A stretch of 64,000 nucleotides of DNA from CAVRGQ01 sp963720785 (lineage in GTDB: Bacteria; Actinomycetota; Acidimicrobiia; IMCC26256; DASPTH01), in NCBI GenBank assembly GCA_963720785.1, contig CAVRGQ010000009.1:682001-746000 (forward strand). Direction: 5' to 3'. Shown piece by piece: positions 52,316 to 61,936 of the stretch (position 1 is the first letter of the stretch; each line of letters begins with the position of its first letter). The notes beneath the pieces are model-generated. The model was not told the origin of the DNA. It ran no database searches and worked only from the letters and a program-made list of their open reading frames with translations. The translations under genes and the position numbers were made by a program.

Positions 52316-52676
52316 ACTGCGCCATGTCGAAGTAGTCGCGCCACGCCTTGATCTTCCCGTCGGCGATCTCGAACGCGCCCATCACCGGCAGGGCCACCGT
52401 CTTGTCGCCCATCACGATGGTGTCGGTGCGCTCGTTCATCACCAGGTTGCCGTCGGCCACCTGGCGGTGGATGGCGAAGTCGATGCCCCCGCTCATCCCC
52501 GCGAACATCTCGATGACGCCACGGATCGCGTCACGACCCTCGGCGGGCTCGAGCGGGATGTTGTGGTACACCGCGTCGTCGGCGAAGTACGACATCACCT
52601 CGTCGACGTCCAACTGCTTCCAGACGGCGCAGAACGCGCGCACCAGCGCGTCGGGATCGGTGGGGTGTTCGGGCAT
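52302..52676 (-). CDS. Limonene-1,2-epoxide hydrolase-like protein
   Basis: A 124-aa SnoaL-like fold protein. The residue pattern fits the limonene epoxide hydrolase group: YHNIPLEPAEG near the N-terminus, MNERTD with the Arg and Asp, and WRDYFD with the second Asp of the Asp-Arg-Asp triad. The group opens epoxides, including steroid and lipid epoxides in mycobacteria. AGGAG lies seven bases before ATG 52676. It ends inside the last codons of galE (14-base convergent overlap). Confidence 0.82.
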   Translation of the reverse strand: MPEHPTDPDALVRAFCAVWKQLDVDEVMSYFADDAVYHNIPLEPAEGRDAIRGVIEMFAGMSGGIDFAIHRQVADGNLVMNERTDTIVMGDKTVALPVMGAFEIADGKIKAWRDYFDMAQFTGA

Positions 52677-52718
52677 GGGTGGCTCCTCGAGAGTCGACGA
52701 CGGCAGTAGGTTCCCCCG

Positions 52719-54248
52719 ATGCACGCACGTCGTCAACTCGCGCTCGCGGCAATCGCAGGGGGCCTGAGCCTCGCGCTGCTCCCGACCCTCCTCCCCGCGA
52801 CGGCGACGGGCGCGGCCACCACGACGACGCCCGCGGCGACGCCCGCGGCCACGACCTCACCGGCGGCCGACGACTGGGCGATGCCCGGGCACGACCTCGA
52901 CAACACGCGCGCCACCACCGACTCCCCGATCCGTGCCGCGAACGTGTCACAGCTCCAGGTCGCGTGGAAGGCACCGGTCGGCGGCTCGTTGAGCACGGTC
53001 CCGATCGTCGTCGGCGACACCGTGTACCTGCAGGACAGCGCGGGCGGGGTGTTCGCGCTCGACCGCGCCACCGGTGCGCAGCGCTGGCACGCCGACGGCA
53101 CCGGGTTCAACATCGGACCCTTCGGCGTTGCCGTCGAGGACGGCCGGGTGTTCGCGGTGAGCGGGTCCACCGGCGCGGTCGCGCTCGACGCGCAGACCGG
53201 CGCGGTCCTGTGGACCAAGCAGCTCACCACCACGCCCACCGAGGGTGTCGACATCCAGCCGCAGGTGGCCGACGGCACCGTGTACATCGCCACCGTGCCC
53301 ATCAGCATCAAGGGCATCTACAAGGGCGGCGACCGCGGGATGTTGTACGCGCTCGACGCGAAGACCGGCGAGACGAAGTGGTCGTTCGACACGGTGAAGT
53401 CACCCGACCTGTGGGGCAACGCGGCGGTGAACTCGGGCGGCGGCGCGTGGTACACACCGGCGGTCGATCCACAGAAGCACCTCGTGTACTGGGGCGTCGC
53501 CAACCCGGCGCCCTTCCCCGGCACCGCGGAGTTCCCGAACGGTTCGAGCCGGCCGGGGGCGAACCTCTACACCGACTCGATCGTCGCCCTCGACACCCGC
53601 ACCGGGAAGCTGAAGTGGTTCCACCAGGTGCAACCGCACGACCTCTTCGACCGCGACCAGGTGCACGCGCTGATCGCCACCACCACCGACGGCACGCGCG
53701 TCGCCGTGTCCGCGGGCAAGGGCGGCGTGATCGTCGGCCTCGACCCCGTCACCGGCAAGAAGCGCTGGCGCACGTTGGTCGGCACCCACCAGAACGACGA
53801 GCTCCAGGCCCTCGGCGGCCCCACGCAGGTCCTCCCCGGCACGTACGGCGGCATCGAGACGCCGCCCGCCACCGCCGACGGCGTGGTGTACGCCGCGGCG
53901 TTGAACGCACCGGTCACCCTCTCCCCCGACCAGATCGCCTACTTCGGGGCCAAGATGGGTCAGCGGCCGGGTGTCGTCGCCGCGGTCGACGCGAAGCGCG
54001 GGAAGGTGCTGTGGTCCACGGAGGTGCCGGGCGATCCGCTCGGCGCCGCGACCGTGGTGAACGACCTCGTGCTCACCACCGTGGTGCAGGGACAGCTCGT
54101 CGCCCTCGACCGCGCCAGCGGCACGATCGTGGCGACCATCGACCTCGGCGGCGGCACCAACGGCTGGCCCGCGGTCGCTGGCGACCGGTTGCTCGTCCCC
54201 GTCGGCAACGGCGCCTCGCCCCAACTCGTCGCCTTCAAGCTCGGCTGA
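52719..54248 (+). CDS. Exported PQQ-type beta-propeller protein
   Basis: A 509-aa exported protein with a signal peptide (LALAAIAGGLSLALLPTLLP) and a Thr/Ala/Pro-rich linker, then an eight-bladed propeller made of tryptophan-docking repeats (ALDRATGAQRWHADG, ALDAQTGAVLWTKQL, GLDPVTGKKRWRTLV). HDLFDRDQ resembles the catalytic Asp region of quinoprotein dehydrogenases, but the protein has no cysteine, so the vicinal disulfide of methanol dehydrogenases is missing. TAGGTT (52707-52712) six bases before ATG suggests a leaderless start. Substrate and PQQ binding unproven. Confidence 0.82.
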   Translation: MHARRQLALAAIAGGLSLALLPTLLPATATGAATTTTPAATPAATTSPAADDWAMPGHDLDNTRATTDSPIRAANVSQLQVAWKAPVGGSLSTVPIVVGDTVYLQDSAGGVFALDRATGAQRWHADGTGFNIGPFGVAVEDGRVFAVSGSTGAVALDAQTGAVLWTKQLTTTPTEGVDIQPQVADGTVYIATVPISIKGIYKGGDRGMLYALDAKTGETKWSFDTVKSPDLWGNAAVNSGGGAWYTPAVDPQKHLVYWGVANPAPFPGTAEFPNGSSRPGANLYTDSIVALDTRTGKLKWFHQVQPHDLFDRDQVHALIATTTDGTRVAVSAGKGGVIVGLDPVTGKKRWRTLVGTHQNDELQALGGPTQVLPGTYGGIETPPATADGVVYAAALNAPVTLSPDQIAYFGAKMGQRPGVVAAVDAKRGKVLWSTEVPGDPLGAATVVNDLVLTTVVQGQLVALDRASGTIVATIDLGGGTNGWPAVAGDRLLVPVGNGASPQLVAFKLG

Positions 54249-54260
54249 CCCTCTCGCTCG

Positions 54261-54314
54261 CCGAGCACGTGACAGTTGGGTGCCGTATGGACCCCTCAAC
54301 TGTCACTTGCTCGG
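54261..54314. terminator. Long palindrome between convergent genes
   Basis: Arms 54261-54278 and 54297-54314 pair over 18 bp with one mismatch (outer CCGAGCA/TGCTCGG, inner GTGACAGTTG/CAACTGTCAC). It lies between the convergent PQQ and SDR genes and is a probable two-way terminator. Confidence 0.65.
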
Positions 54315-54324
54315 GCAGAGCGGG

Positions 54325-55074
54325 TCAGGTGCCGGCGATGCGGGCGGTGGTACCGCCGTCGATCGGGACGACCGCGCCGGTGACGTAGCCCGCGCGGTCC
54401 GACGCGAGGAACGACGCGACCTCGGCGATCTCCTCGGGTTGCGCGGCGCGCTTGAGCGCGGTGGCCGCGATCATCTGGGGGAAGCGCTCGCCCGCGCCCT
54501 TGCCGCCCGACATCGCGGTCTCCACGAAGCCGGGGCAGATCGCGTTGGCGCGGATGCCCTCGTGGCCGTGCTCGAGCGCGGCGGCCTTGGTGATCATGAT
54601 CACGCCGGCCTTCGCCGCCGAGTACACGCTCGTGTACGCCGAGCCGTTCATACCGCCGATCGACGCCCAGTTGAGGATCACACCGCCGCCGGTGGGCACC
54701 ATCGCCTTGATGCCGTGCTTGGTGCCGAGCATCACGCCGAGCAGGTCGACCCCCATCACGCGGTCGTACTCCTCGGTGGTGAAGTCGACGAAGCGCCCGC
54801 CGCTGCCGATGCCCGCGACGTTCAGCACCGCGTCGACGCGACCGAACGCTTCGGTCGCCGCGCCGAACATCGCCTCGACCTGCGCTTCGTTGGTGACGTC
54901 GACCCGGCAGGGCACCACCGCGTCGCCGAGCGCGGCCGCGGTCTCCTCTTCCTGTCCGCTCACGTCGGCCGCCAGCACCTTCGCCCCCTCGCGCACGAAG
55001 ACCTCGGCGCACGCGCGGGCCATGCCCGATCCCGCGCCCGTGATCACCGCGACCTTGCCGTCGAGCTCTCCCAT
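54325..55074 (-). CDS. Short-chain dehydrogenase
   Basis: A 249-aa classical SDR: TGAGSGMARA (the usual GIG is GMA), LNVAGIGSGG for NNAG, serine in NWASIGGMNG and YSAAKAG. The end VVPIDGGTTARIAG is typical. AADVSG after strand 2 suggests NAD. It starts 34 bases downstream of the CoxL-like gene stop, so the two may be cotranscribed. Substrate unknown. Confidence 0.87.
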   Translation of the reverse strand: MGELDGKVAVITGAGSGMARACAEVFVREGAKVLAADVSGQEEETAAALGDAVVPCRVDVTNEAQVEAMFGAATEAFGRVDAVLNVAGIGSGGRFVDFTTEEYDRVMGVDLLGVMLGTKHGIKAMVPTGGGVILNWASIGGMNGSAYTSVYSAAKAGVIMITKAAALEHGHEGIRANAICPGFVETAMSGGKGAGERFPQMIAATALKRAAQPEEIAEVASFLASDRAGYVTGAVVPIDGGTTARIAGT

Positions 55075-55108
55075 GGTTCCCCCTGTGTCGTCGTGACTCT
55101 TGTCGGAT

Positions 55109-57439
55109 TCAGTGACCGGCCGTCTCGGCGAGCCGCCGCACGATCGTGTCGGGCCGCACCGGCATGCGCAGGATCTCCACGCCGAACGGCGCGAGCGCGT
55201 CGTTCACCGCGTTGACCACGGCCGGCGGCGCGCCGATCGCGCCGCCTTCGCCCACGCCCTTGTAGCCACCCGGACCCGCGCCCATCGTGACCACGTGGCC
55301 GAACTCGATGGTCGGCACGTCGGACGCGGTGGGCACGAGGTAGTCGAGGAAGGTGGTGGCGAGCGGGTTGCCGTGCTCGTCGTACACCAGCTCCTCCAGC
55401 AGCGCGCCGCCGATGCCCTGCACCGTGCCGCCCGCGATCTGCCCTTCGACGATGTCGGGGTTGATCATCGGGCCGCAGTCCTCGGCCACCACGTAGCGCA
55501 GCAGCTTCACCATGCCGGTGGCGACGTCGACCTCGCAGGTGCACGCGTGCGTGGCGTTCGCCCAGTTCGGCATCATCGACGCGGTGTACCGCTCGCTGGC
55601 CTCGAGGCCGGCGTTCAGGCCCGGCGGGAGCATCGCGGGTTGGTAGTAGACCTTCGCCGCGATCTCGGCGACGGTGATCGCCGAGGCCGGCGTGCCGCGC
55701 ACGAAGGCGCGGCCCTGCACGATGTCGATGTCCTCCGGTGCCGCCTCCAGCGAGTGCGCGGCGATGGCGACGAGTCGTTCGCGCAACACCTGCGCGGTGG
55801 CGGTGACCGCACCCGCGAGCATCGAGCCGCTGCGGCTCCCGCCGGTGCCCGCGCCGTAGGGCGTGAGCGCGGTGTCGCCCTGGATGGTGGCGACGTCGTC
55901 GATGGGCACGCCGAGCGCGTCGGCAGTGAGCTGCACGACGGTGGTCTCCAGGCTGTTGCCGGAGGAGCCGCCCGCCACGTAGACGAGCACCTTGCCGCTC
56001 GGGTCGATGCGGATGGTGGCGCCCTCGCTGCCGTAGTAGCCGACACCCGGGGTGGTGGGCTCGACGTAGCTGCACGTACCCACGCCGAGGTAGCGACCCT
56101 CCGCGCGCGCGGCAGTCTGCTCGGCGCGGAAGGCGTCGTAGTCGAGCAGTTCGAGCGCGTGGTCGAAGGTCTCGCGTGGTGACATGTGCGCGTAGGGCAT
56201 GCCGACCGCGTTGGCGTAGGGCAGCTCGTCGGCGCTCAGCATGTTGCGGCGGCGCAGCTCGACGGGGTCGAGATCGAGCAGCCGCGCGGCGACGTCGAGC
56301 ACCACCTCGCGCGCCATCGACTCGAACGCCCAGGGCCCGCGGTACGCGGTGCGCCCGGCCGTGTGCGAGAACACCGAGCGGTGCGTGAAGCTGGCGGCCG
56401 GGATGCGGTACGGCCCGGGGAAGATCATCCCGACGGCGGCGCCGGTGCCCACCGGCCACGGGATCGGGTAGGCGCCGCAGTCCTGGACGTGGTCGACCGC
56501 GGCGGCGAGCAGCGTGCCGTCGTCGGCGAACGCGAACGTGGTGTGCGCGTGCTCGTGACGGGCCTGACCCGCGGCCAGCAGGTTCTCGCGTCGGTCCTCG
56601 ATCCACTTCAACGCCGCCGGCACGAGCTGCGCGGCGAGCATCACCGCGACGTCCTCACGTCCGGGGACGACTTTCTGCCCGAACGCACCACCCGTGTCGC
56701 GCATGATCACGCGGATGCGGTGCTCGGGAACCCCGGTGACGCGCGAACACACGGAGCGCACCTCGTTGGGGCCCTGCGTGGCCGCCCAGATCGTGAACTC
56801 GCCGGTCGACGAGACCCACTCGGCCACGAGGCCCCGCGTCTCCATGGGCACCGCCGCGTACATCTGCTCGAACACGTCTTCCTCGACGACGAGGTGGGCG
56901 TCGGCGATGGCGGCATCGACGGCCTCGCGGTTGCCGCCGGCCATCTCGCCGACGACGTTGCCCGCGAAGCCCTCGTGGACGACGTGCTCCGAGTCGGCAC
57001 CGAACTCGTAGTCGACCGCGGGCGTCAGCTCCGTGTAGTCGACCTCCACCAGTTCCGCCGCGTCCTCCGCGACATAGCGGTTGACGGCGACGACGAGGGC
57101 GACGGGATCACCTGCGAAGCGCGCCTCGCCCTCCGCGAGCGGCGGGAGCGGCGTGGTGGGCGCGCTCGACCCCATCCCCGTGTACCAGAGCTCCTGCACC
57201 CTCGGGTTCAGGTCGGCGCCGGTGAACACCGCCCGCACTCCGGGGTGGGCGAGCGCGGCACTCACGTCGATCGCGTCGATCCGGGCACGCGGGAACGGGC
57301 TGCGCACGAAGCAGGCGTGGAGCATGCCGGGGCGCACGATGTCGTCGACGTACGTGCCCTGCCCGGTGAGCAGGCGCGCGTCCTCGACGCGATGCACCCG
57401 TGTGCCGGAGTAGCGCGTCGCGCCGGCAACCTGCTCCAC
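55109..57439 (-). CDS. Xanthine dehydrogenase-family molybdenum subunit (CoxL-like), orphan
   Basis: A 776-aa molybdopterin subunit of the xanthine dehydrogenase/CO dehydrogenase family: FVRSPFPRARI near the N-terminus, QGPNEVR, GGAFGQKV, the active-site loop AYRGPWAFES (not the AYRCSFR of true CO dehydrogenases) and the catalytic Glu in GVGEGGAIG. The protein is full length. Its usual partners, the FAD subunit and the [2Fe-2S] subunit, are not next to it, so it must get electrons out through distant genes. Substrate unknown. Confidence 0.88.
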   Translation of the reverse strand: MEQVAGATRYSGTRVHRVEDARLLTGQGTYVDDIVRPGMLHACFVRSPFPRARIDAIDVSAALAHPGVRAVFTGADLNPRVQELWYTGMGSSAPTTPLPPLAEGEARFAGDPVALVVAVNRYVAEDAAELVEVDYTELTPAVDYEFGADSEHVVHEGFAGNVVGEMAGGNREAVDAAIADAHLVVEEDVFEQMYAAVPMETRGLVAEWVSSTGEFTIWAATQGPNEVRSVCSRVTGVPEHRIRVIMRDTGGAFGQKVVPGREDVAVMLAAQLVPAALKWIEDRRENLLAAGQARHEHAHTTFAFADDGTLLAAAVDHVQDCGAYPIPWPVGTGAAVGMIFPGPYRIPAASFTHRSVFSHTAGRTAYRGPWAFESMAREVVLDVAARLLDLDPVELRRRNMLSADELPYANAVGMPYAHMSPRETFDHALELLDYDAFRAEQTAARAEGRYLGVGTCSYVEPTTPGVGYYGSEGATIRIDPSGKVLVYVAGGSSGNSLETTVVQLTADALGVPIDDVATIQGDTALTPYGAGTGGSRSGSMLAGAVTATAQVLRERLVAIAAHSLEAAPEDIDIVQGRAFVRGTPASAITVAEIAAKVYYQPAMLPPGLNAGLEASERYTASMMPNWANATHACTCEVDVATGMVKLLRYVVAEDCGPMINPDIVEGQIAGGTVQGIGGALLEELVYDEHGNPLATTFLDYLVPTASDVPTIEFGHVVTMGAGPGGYKGVGEGGAIGAPPAVVNAVNDALAPFGVEILRMPVRPDTIVRRLAETAGH

Positions 57440-57483
57440 CAGTGTCCCCCCTCGGACCGAATCCTTCGACGTCGAAAGACTAG

Positions 57484-58653
57484 TCAGGCCTTTGCTTCGC
57501 GAGCGCGGGCGAGGAGGCCACGCGCGATCACGATGCGCTGGATCTCGTTGGTGCCCTCGCCGATGATCATCAGCGGAGCGTCCCGCAGGTAGCGCTCCAC
57601 CGGCAGCTCCTGGGTGTACCCCACGCCTCCGTGCACGCGCATCGACTCGGTGGCCACCTCGAACGCGGTCTCGCTGGCGAACAGCTTGGCCATGCCGGCC
57701 TCGACGTCGCAGCGCAGCCCCGCCTGTTTGCGCTCCGCCGCGGACACGGTGAGCAGGCGCGACGCCTCGATCTTCGTGGCCATGTCGGCGAGCTTGAGCT
57801 GGATGGCCTGGTGCTCCGCGATCGGCTTGCCCATCGTGACCCGCTGCTGCGAGTACTCAAGCGCGGCGTCGAACGCGGCGCGGGCCACCCCAACGGCGCG
57901 GGCGGCGATGTTGATGCGCCCCACTTCGAGCACGCCGAGGATCTGCGGCAGGCCGCGTCCGAGCTCGCCGAGCAGCGCGTCGGCCGGGAGCCGGTGCTCG
58001 TCGTACGCCATCTCGACCGTCTCGATGCCCTTGTACCCGAGCTTGGGGATGTTGCGCGACACCGTGAGCCCGCCGAACTTCGGCCCGGGCTCCTTCTCGA
58101 CGATGAAGGCGGAGATGCCCTCCTCGGTGCGTGCGGCCAGCGCGACGATCCCGGCGCGCTCGCCGTTGGTGACCCACGTCTTCGTGCCGGTGACGACCCA
58201 CTCGTCGCCGTCGCGCGCGGCGCGGCACTGGATGTTGCGGGTGTCGGTGCCCGCGTCGGGCTCCGACAGCGACAGCGCGCCCCGCACCTCGCCGGTGACC
58301 ATGGTGGGCAGCCACTTCGCCTTCTGTTCGGCGGTGCCGAACGTGGTGATCAGCGTGGCGACCATCGTGTGCGTGTTGAGGATGCCCGACAGCGACATCC
58401 AGCCGTACGCGAGCTCCTCGATCACCCCGATGTAGGTGAGGAGGTCGAGACCGAGGCCGCCGTACTCCTCGGGCACGGTGATGCCGAAGAGGCCGAGCTC
58501 CTTCATCGTCTCGACGATCGCGGTGGGGAACTCGTCGGCGTGCTCGAGCTCGCTCGCGACCGGGATCACGTCGCGCGTCACGAAGCGGCGCACGGTCGCG
58601 ATCATCTCGTCGCGGATCTCCGGATCCGTCGGCGTGTAAGTGGGCGAGGCCAT
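57484..58653 (-). CDS. Acyl-CoA dehydrogenase
   Basis: A 389-aa acyl-CoA dehydrogenase of standard size: GITVPEEYGGLGLD, GALSLSEPDAGTDT, WVVTGTKTWVTNG, RVHGGVGYTQELPVERYLRD and IGEGTNEIQRIVIARGLL. It contains the complete FAD site on its own, unlike the pair at 46692/47852. ATG at 58653 overlaps the thiolase stop as ATGA. It is the last gene of a ligase-DUF35-thiolase-dehydrogenase run, a beta-oxidation-like unit. Confidence 0.93.
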   Translation of the reverse strand: MASPTYTPTDPEIRDEMIATVRRFVTRDVIPVASELEHADEFPTAIVETMKELGLFGITVPEEYGGLGLDLLTYIGVIEELAYGWMSLSGILNTHTMVATLITTFGTAEQKAKWLPTMVTGEVRGALSLSEPDAGTDTRNIQCRAARDGDEWVVTGTKTWVTNGERAGIVALAARTEEGISAFIVEKEPGPKFGGLTVSRNIPKLGYKGIETVEMAYDEHRLPADALLGELGRGLPQILGVLEVGRINIAARAVGVARAAFDAALEYSQQRVTMGKPIAEHQAIQLKLADMATKIEASRLLTVSAAERKQAGLRCDVEAGMAKLFASETAFEVATESMRVHGGVGYTQELPVERYLRDAPLMIIGEGTNEIQRIVIARGLLARAREAKA

Positions 58654-59802
58654 CAGACGGTGAGGATGGAGACGCCGGCCGTGCCGGGGGCGCCATAGAG
58701 CTGGGTGTATCCGACCTTGGGCTCGTTGGGCACCTGCCGCTCGCCCGCCTGGCCCCGCAGCTGCAACACGATCTCGTGCACCTGACGCAGGCCCGACGCG
58801 CCGATCGGCTCGCCGTTGGCGATGAGGCCGCCATCGGTGTTCACCGGCAGCCGCCCACCGATCTCGGTCTCGCCGTCGAGGTAGAGCTGCTCCTGCTCGC
58901 CGTCGGCGCAGAAGCCGTTCTCGGCGAGGTGGATGATCTCCGCGCCGGCGTCGGTGTCCTGGAGCTGGATGACGTCGACGTCCTCCGGCCCGATGCCCGC
59001 CATCTCGTAGGCGGCGCGCGACGCGTCGACGGTGGGCGCCACCGTCTGCTCCTCGGGCAGCCACGTGCTGTGCACCTCGAACGCGCCGAGACGCCGCGTG
59101 CGCACCGTCGTCGCCCGCAGGTACACGGGCTTGTCGGTGTACTTGTGCGCATCCTCCGCCGGGCAGAAGACGACTGCCGCTGCACCTTCGTCGGGGCTGC
59201 AGAACATGTACTGCGTCAACGGATAGTTGAGCATCGGCGACTCGAGGATCTGCTCCTCGCTCATGGGCTTGCGCCGGAACGCGTTCTCGTTGAGCGCGCC
59301 GTTGCGCAGGTTCTTGTTCACGACTCGCGCGAGCGTCTCGTGCGAGATGCCGTGGTCGAGCATGTACTTGTTGATCTTCATCCCGAAGAACTTGGTGGTG
59401 AGGAACTCGCCGACCTGGCCGTACCAGAGCGGGCAGGCGTAGTCGCGCGGGTCCGCGCTCGAACGCGCCCGGCGGGTGCTTGTCCATGCCCACCGCGATG
59501 CCGAGGCGGTGGTCGCCGAGGCGGATGGTGTTGGCCGCCATCGTCAGCGCGCTCGCCGCGGTGGCGCAGCCGTTGTACACGTCGGTGAACGGGATGCCGG
59601 TGAGGCCCATCAGCGCGACGACCGCGTCGGGATTGTCGACCTCGTAGCTCCCGCCGAACGCGAACTCGATGTCCTTCCACGCGACGCCCGCGTCGGCGAG
59701 CGCCCTGCGGATCGCGACCGCACCCATCTGGATGCCCGACACGCCGGGGTGACGGCCGAACGGGTGGATCCCCACTCCCACGATGGCGACGTCCATGGCC
59801 AT
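58653..59802 (-). CDS. Thiolase-like protein, Ltp2-type (frameshifted)
   Basis: ATG at 59802 (AAGGAG upstream) opens AMDVAIVGVGIHPFGRHPGV. Near residue 85 it keeps the nucleophile-type Cys (YNGCATAASAL). Near 59453 an extra G breaks the frame after PPGAF; the next frame continues ADPRDYACPLWYGQVGEF and MKINKYMLDHGISHETLAR to the end. Repaired length is about 383 aa. It lies directly after a DUF35 gene; in sterol degradation Ltp2 forms an aldolase with a DUF35 protein, and this pair may do the same. Confidence 0.82.
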
Positions 59803-59803
59803 G

Positions 59804-60250
59804 TCAGCTCTCCTTCGTGGGTGTGGCGGGCGCGAACGCGAACGACACGATCTCGTTGCCGTCGTCGTCGGTGCCGATCGGCAGGACGACCATCTCCAAC
59901 TCGGCGCGGTTCGTGACCGCGGCGTTGAGCACGTCGGCATCGGTGGTGGTGAGGCGCGCCTCCACCTTCACCTCACCGAGGTCGACGAAGCCCACGCCGA
60001 ACGGCACGAAGTCCTTGCCGACCGGGCCCACGTAGGGCGGCACGGGCGGCGGGAAGCTCTGCGTGGTCCACGCCCACAACGTGCCGCGGCGAGCGAGGAG
60101 GTGTTCCTCCATCGCGATGGACGCACACCGCGGGCAGGAGTCCTGCACCGGGAAGGTGACGATGCCGCAGTCGGCGCACTTGCTGCCGATCAGTTGCGGG
60201 TCGTCGCCGGGCCACGTGAAGAGGCCCTCGGACACGGGGACCTGGGTCAT
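59804..60250 (-). CDS. DUF35 OB-fold/zinc-ribbon protein
   Basis: A 148-aa single DUF35 protein with the zinc ribbon CADCGIVTFP and CPRCASI, and the OB fold after it (FVPFGVGFVDLGEVKVEARL). It begins five bases after the ligase stop and ends one base before the thiolase start. No MaoC hydratase domain is fused or adjacent, unlike ChsH1-ChsH2. The protein is best read as the partner of the Ltp2-like thiolase. Confidence 0.87.
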   Translation of the reverse strand: MTQVPVSEGLFTWPGDDPQLIGSKCADCGIVTFPVQDSCPRCASIAMEEHLLARRGTLWAWTTQSFPPPVPPYVGPVGKDFVPFGVGFVDLGEVKVEARLTTTDADVLNAAVTNRAELEMVVLPIGTDDDGNEIVSFAFAPATPTKES

Positions 60251-60254
60251 GCCG

Positions 60255-61850
60255 TCACTCCGTTCTCGCGGCGAGTGCGCGCAGGTCGTCCTTCACCACT
60301 TTGCCGGATGCGTTGAGTGGCAGCGCGTCGACGAACGCGACGCGCCGCGGCACCTTGAAGTTGGCCATCTCGTCGCGCGCCCACGCGATCAGGTCCGCTT
60401 CGGTGGGTGCGTCCTCGCCCGGGCTTCCCGGCGCCCGCACCACGAACGCCATCCCCACCTCACCGAGACGGGCGTCGGGGATGCCGATCACCGACACCTG
60501 CGCGATCGCCGGGTGGCGCAGCAGCAGGTTCTCGATCTCGGCCGGGTACGCGTTGAACCCACCCACGAGGAACATGTCCTTGATGCGCCCGACGATGCGC
60601 AGGTAGCCGTCGGCGTCGAACACACCGAGGTCGCCGGTGTGCAGGAAGCCCTCGGCATCGAACGCGGCTGCGGTGGCGTCGGGGTCGTCGAAGTACTCGC
60701 GCATCACCGTGTCGCCGCGCACGATGACCTCACCGGACTCGCCGACGGCGACCGGCACGCCCGCTTCGTCGACCGTGCGCACCTCGAAGCCGGGCCACAC
60801 CACACCCACCGTGGTGGCGACGAGCTCGAAATCGTCGTGGGGCGTACTGCCCGTGAGCGTGCCCGCCTCGGTGAGGCCGTAGCCGGAGAGGATGCGTTCG
60901 AACGGCAGCTCGTCGCGCATGCGCCGGATGAGCTCCACCGGGATGTCTGCACCTCCCGTGACCGCGACGCGCACCGACGAGATGTCGCGCTTCTCGCGGT
61001 CGGGGTGGTCGAGCAGCATCTGGTACACGGTCGGCGGCCCGGGGAACACCGTGATGCGCTCGCGTTCGACGAGCTCGAGCGCGGTCGCCGGATCGAACAC
61101 CGCGACGGGGAACAGGGTGGCGCCGCGCATCATCGACGCGAGGATGCCTGCCTTGTACCCGAAGATGTGGAAGAACGGGTTGGCCGCGAGGTAGCGGTCG
61201 CCGGGGCGCAGGTCGGCCCAGTCGCACCAGTCGAGATAGGCGCGCAGCACCTGGTGGTGCGCCATGACCACGCCCTTGGGCGCGCCGGTGGTGCCGGAGG
61301 TGAAGAAGATGTCGGCGGGGTCGTCGGGGCCGACACCGTCGATGCGGGCGTCGATCTCGGCGTCGGCAACGCGCGCGCCGGCGGCGGTGAAGTCGCCCCA
61401 GGCGACCTCGTCACCCTCGGGCTCGCCGGCGAGCAGCACCGTCTGGTCGAGCCCGGGCAACGCCTCGCCCGCGGCGGTGAGCAGCGCCGGGTAGTCGGTG
61501 TCGAGGAAGCCCCGGGTGGTGCAGAGCACGCGGGCCCGGCTGCGGCCCAGGATGTACGCGGCCTCGGCGCCCTTGAAGCGGGTGCTCACCGGGACCATCA
61601 CGCCGCCCGCAGTCGTGATCGACAGCGCGGCGGCCACCCAGTCGAGGGAGTTGGGCGCCCACATGGCCACTCGGTCGCCCGGCTCGACCCCGGCCGCGAC
61701 CAGGCCGCGGGCCCCGTCGCGCACCATCCTGCCGACCTCGGCGAACGTCACCCGGCGGTCGCCGTCGACCACGGCCAGGCGCCCGGCAGCACGGTCTGCC
61801 GCCTCGCGCACCATCGCCGGGATGCTCGGCCAGGTCACCTCGCTGCGCAC
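60255..61850 (-). CDS. Acyl-CoA synthetase, FadD3-like
   Basis: A 531-aa AMP-forming ligase: FFTSGTTGAPKGVVMAHH (P-loop), NPFFHIFGYKAGILASM, ITVFPGPPTVYQMLLDHP, SGYGLTEAG, HTGDLG and the C-terminal catalytic lysine SGKVVKDDLR. The middle part (FFHIFGYKAGIL, FPGPPT) is very similar in look to FadD3, the HIP-CoA ligase of steroid ring C/D degradation. A medium confidence name is given for that reason only. GTG at 61850. It leads the run ligase-DUF35-thiolase-dehydrogenase. Confidence 0.82.
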   Translation of the reverse strand: MRSEVTWPSIPAMVREAADRAAGRLAVVDGDRRVTFAEVGRMVRDGARGLVAAGVEPGDRVAMWAPNSLDWVAAALSITTAGGVMVPVSTRFKGAEAAYILGRSRARVLCTTRGFLDTDYPALLTAAGEALPGLDQTVLLAGEPEGDEVAWGDFTAAGARVADAEIDARIDGVGPDDPADIFFTSGTTGAPKGVVMAHHQVLRAYLDWCDWADLRPGDRYLAANPFFHIFGYKAGILASMMRGATLFPVAVFDPATALELVERERITVFPGPPTVYQMLLDHPDREKRDISSVRVAVTGGADIPVELIRRMRDELPFERILSGYGLTEAGTLTGSTPHDDFELVATTVGVVWPGFEVRTVDEAGVPVAVGESGEVIVRGDTVMREYFDDPDATAAAFDAEGFLHTGDLGVFDADGYLRIVGRIKDMFLVGGFNAYPAEIENLLLRHPAIAQVSVIGIPDARLGEVGMAFVVRAPGSPGEDAPTEADLIAWARDEMANFKVPRRVAFVDALPLNASGKVVKDDLRALAARTE

Positions 61851-61936
61851 GTTCGCCTCTCCCCCCGGAACGAGAGAACGAGCCTATCCTTGAGCGAGAG
61901 TCGCTTTCACCCTCGCCTGGGACGGGCCGGAAGAAA

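Noticed and set aside
55109..57439. Aerobic CO dehydrogenase large subunit
   Set aside because: The active-site loop is AYRGPW, not the AYRCSFR of true CO dehydrogenase, and the other two subunits are not present.
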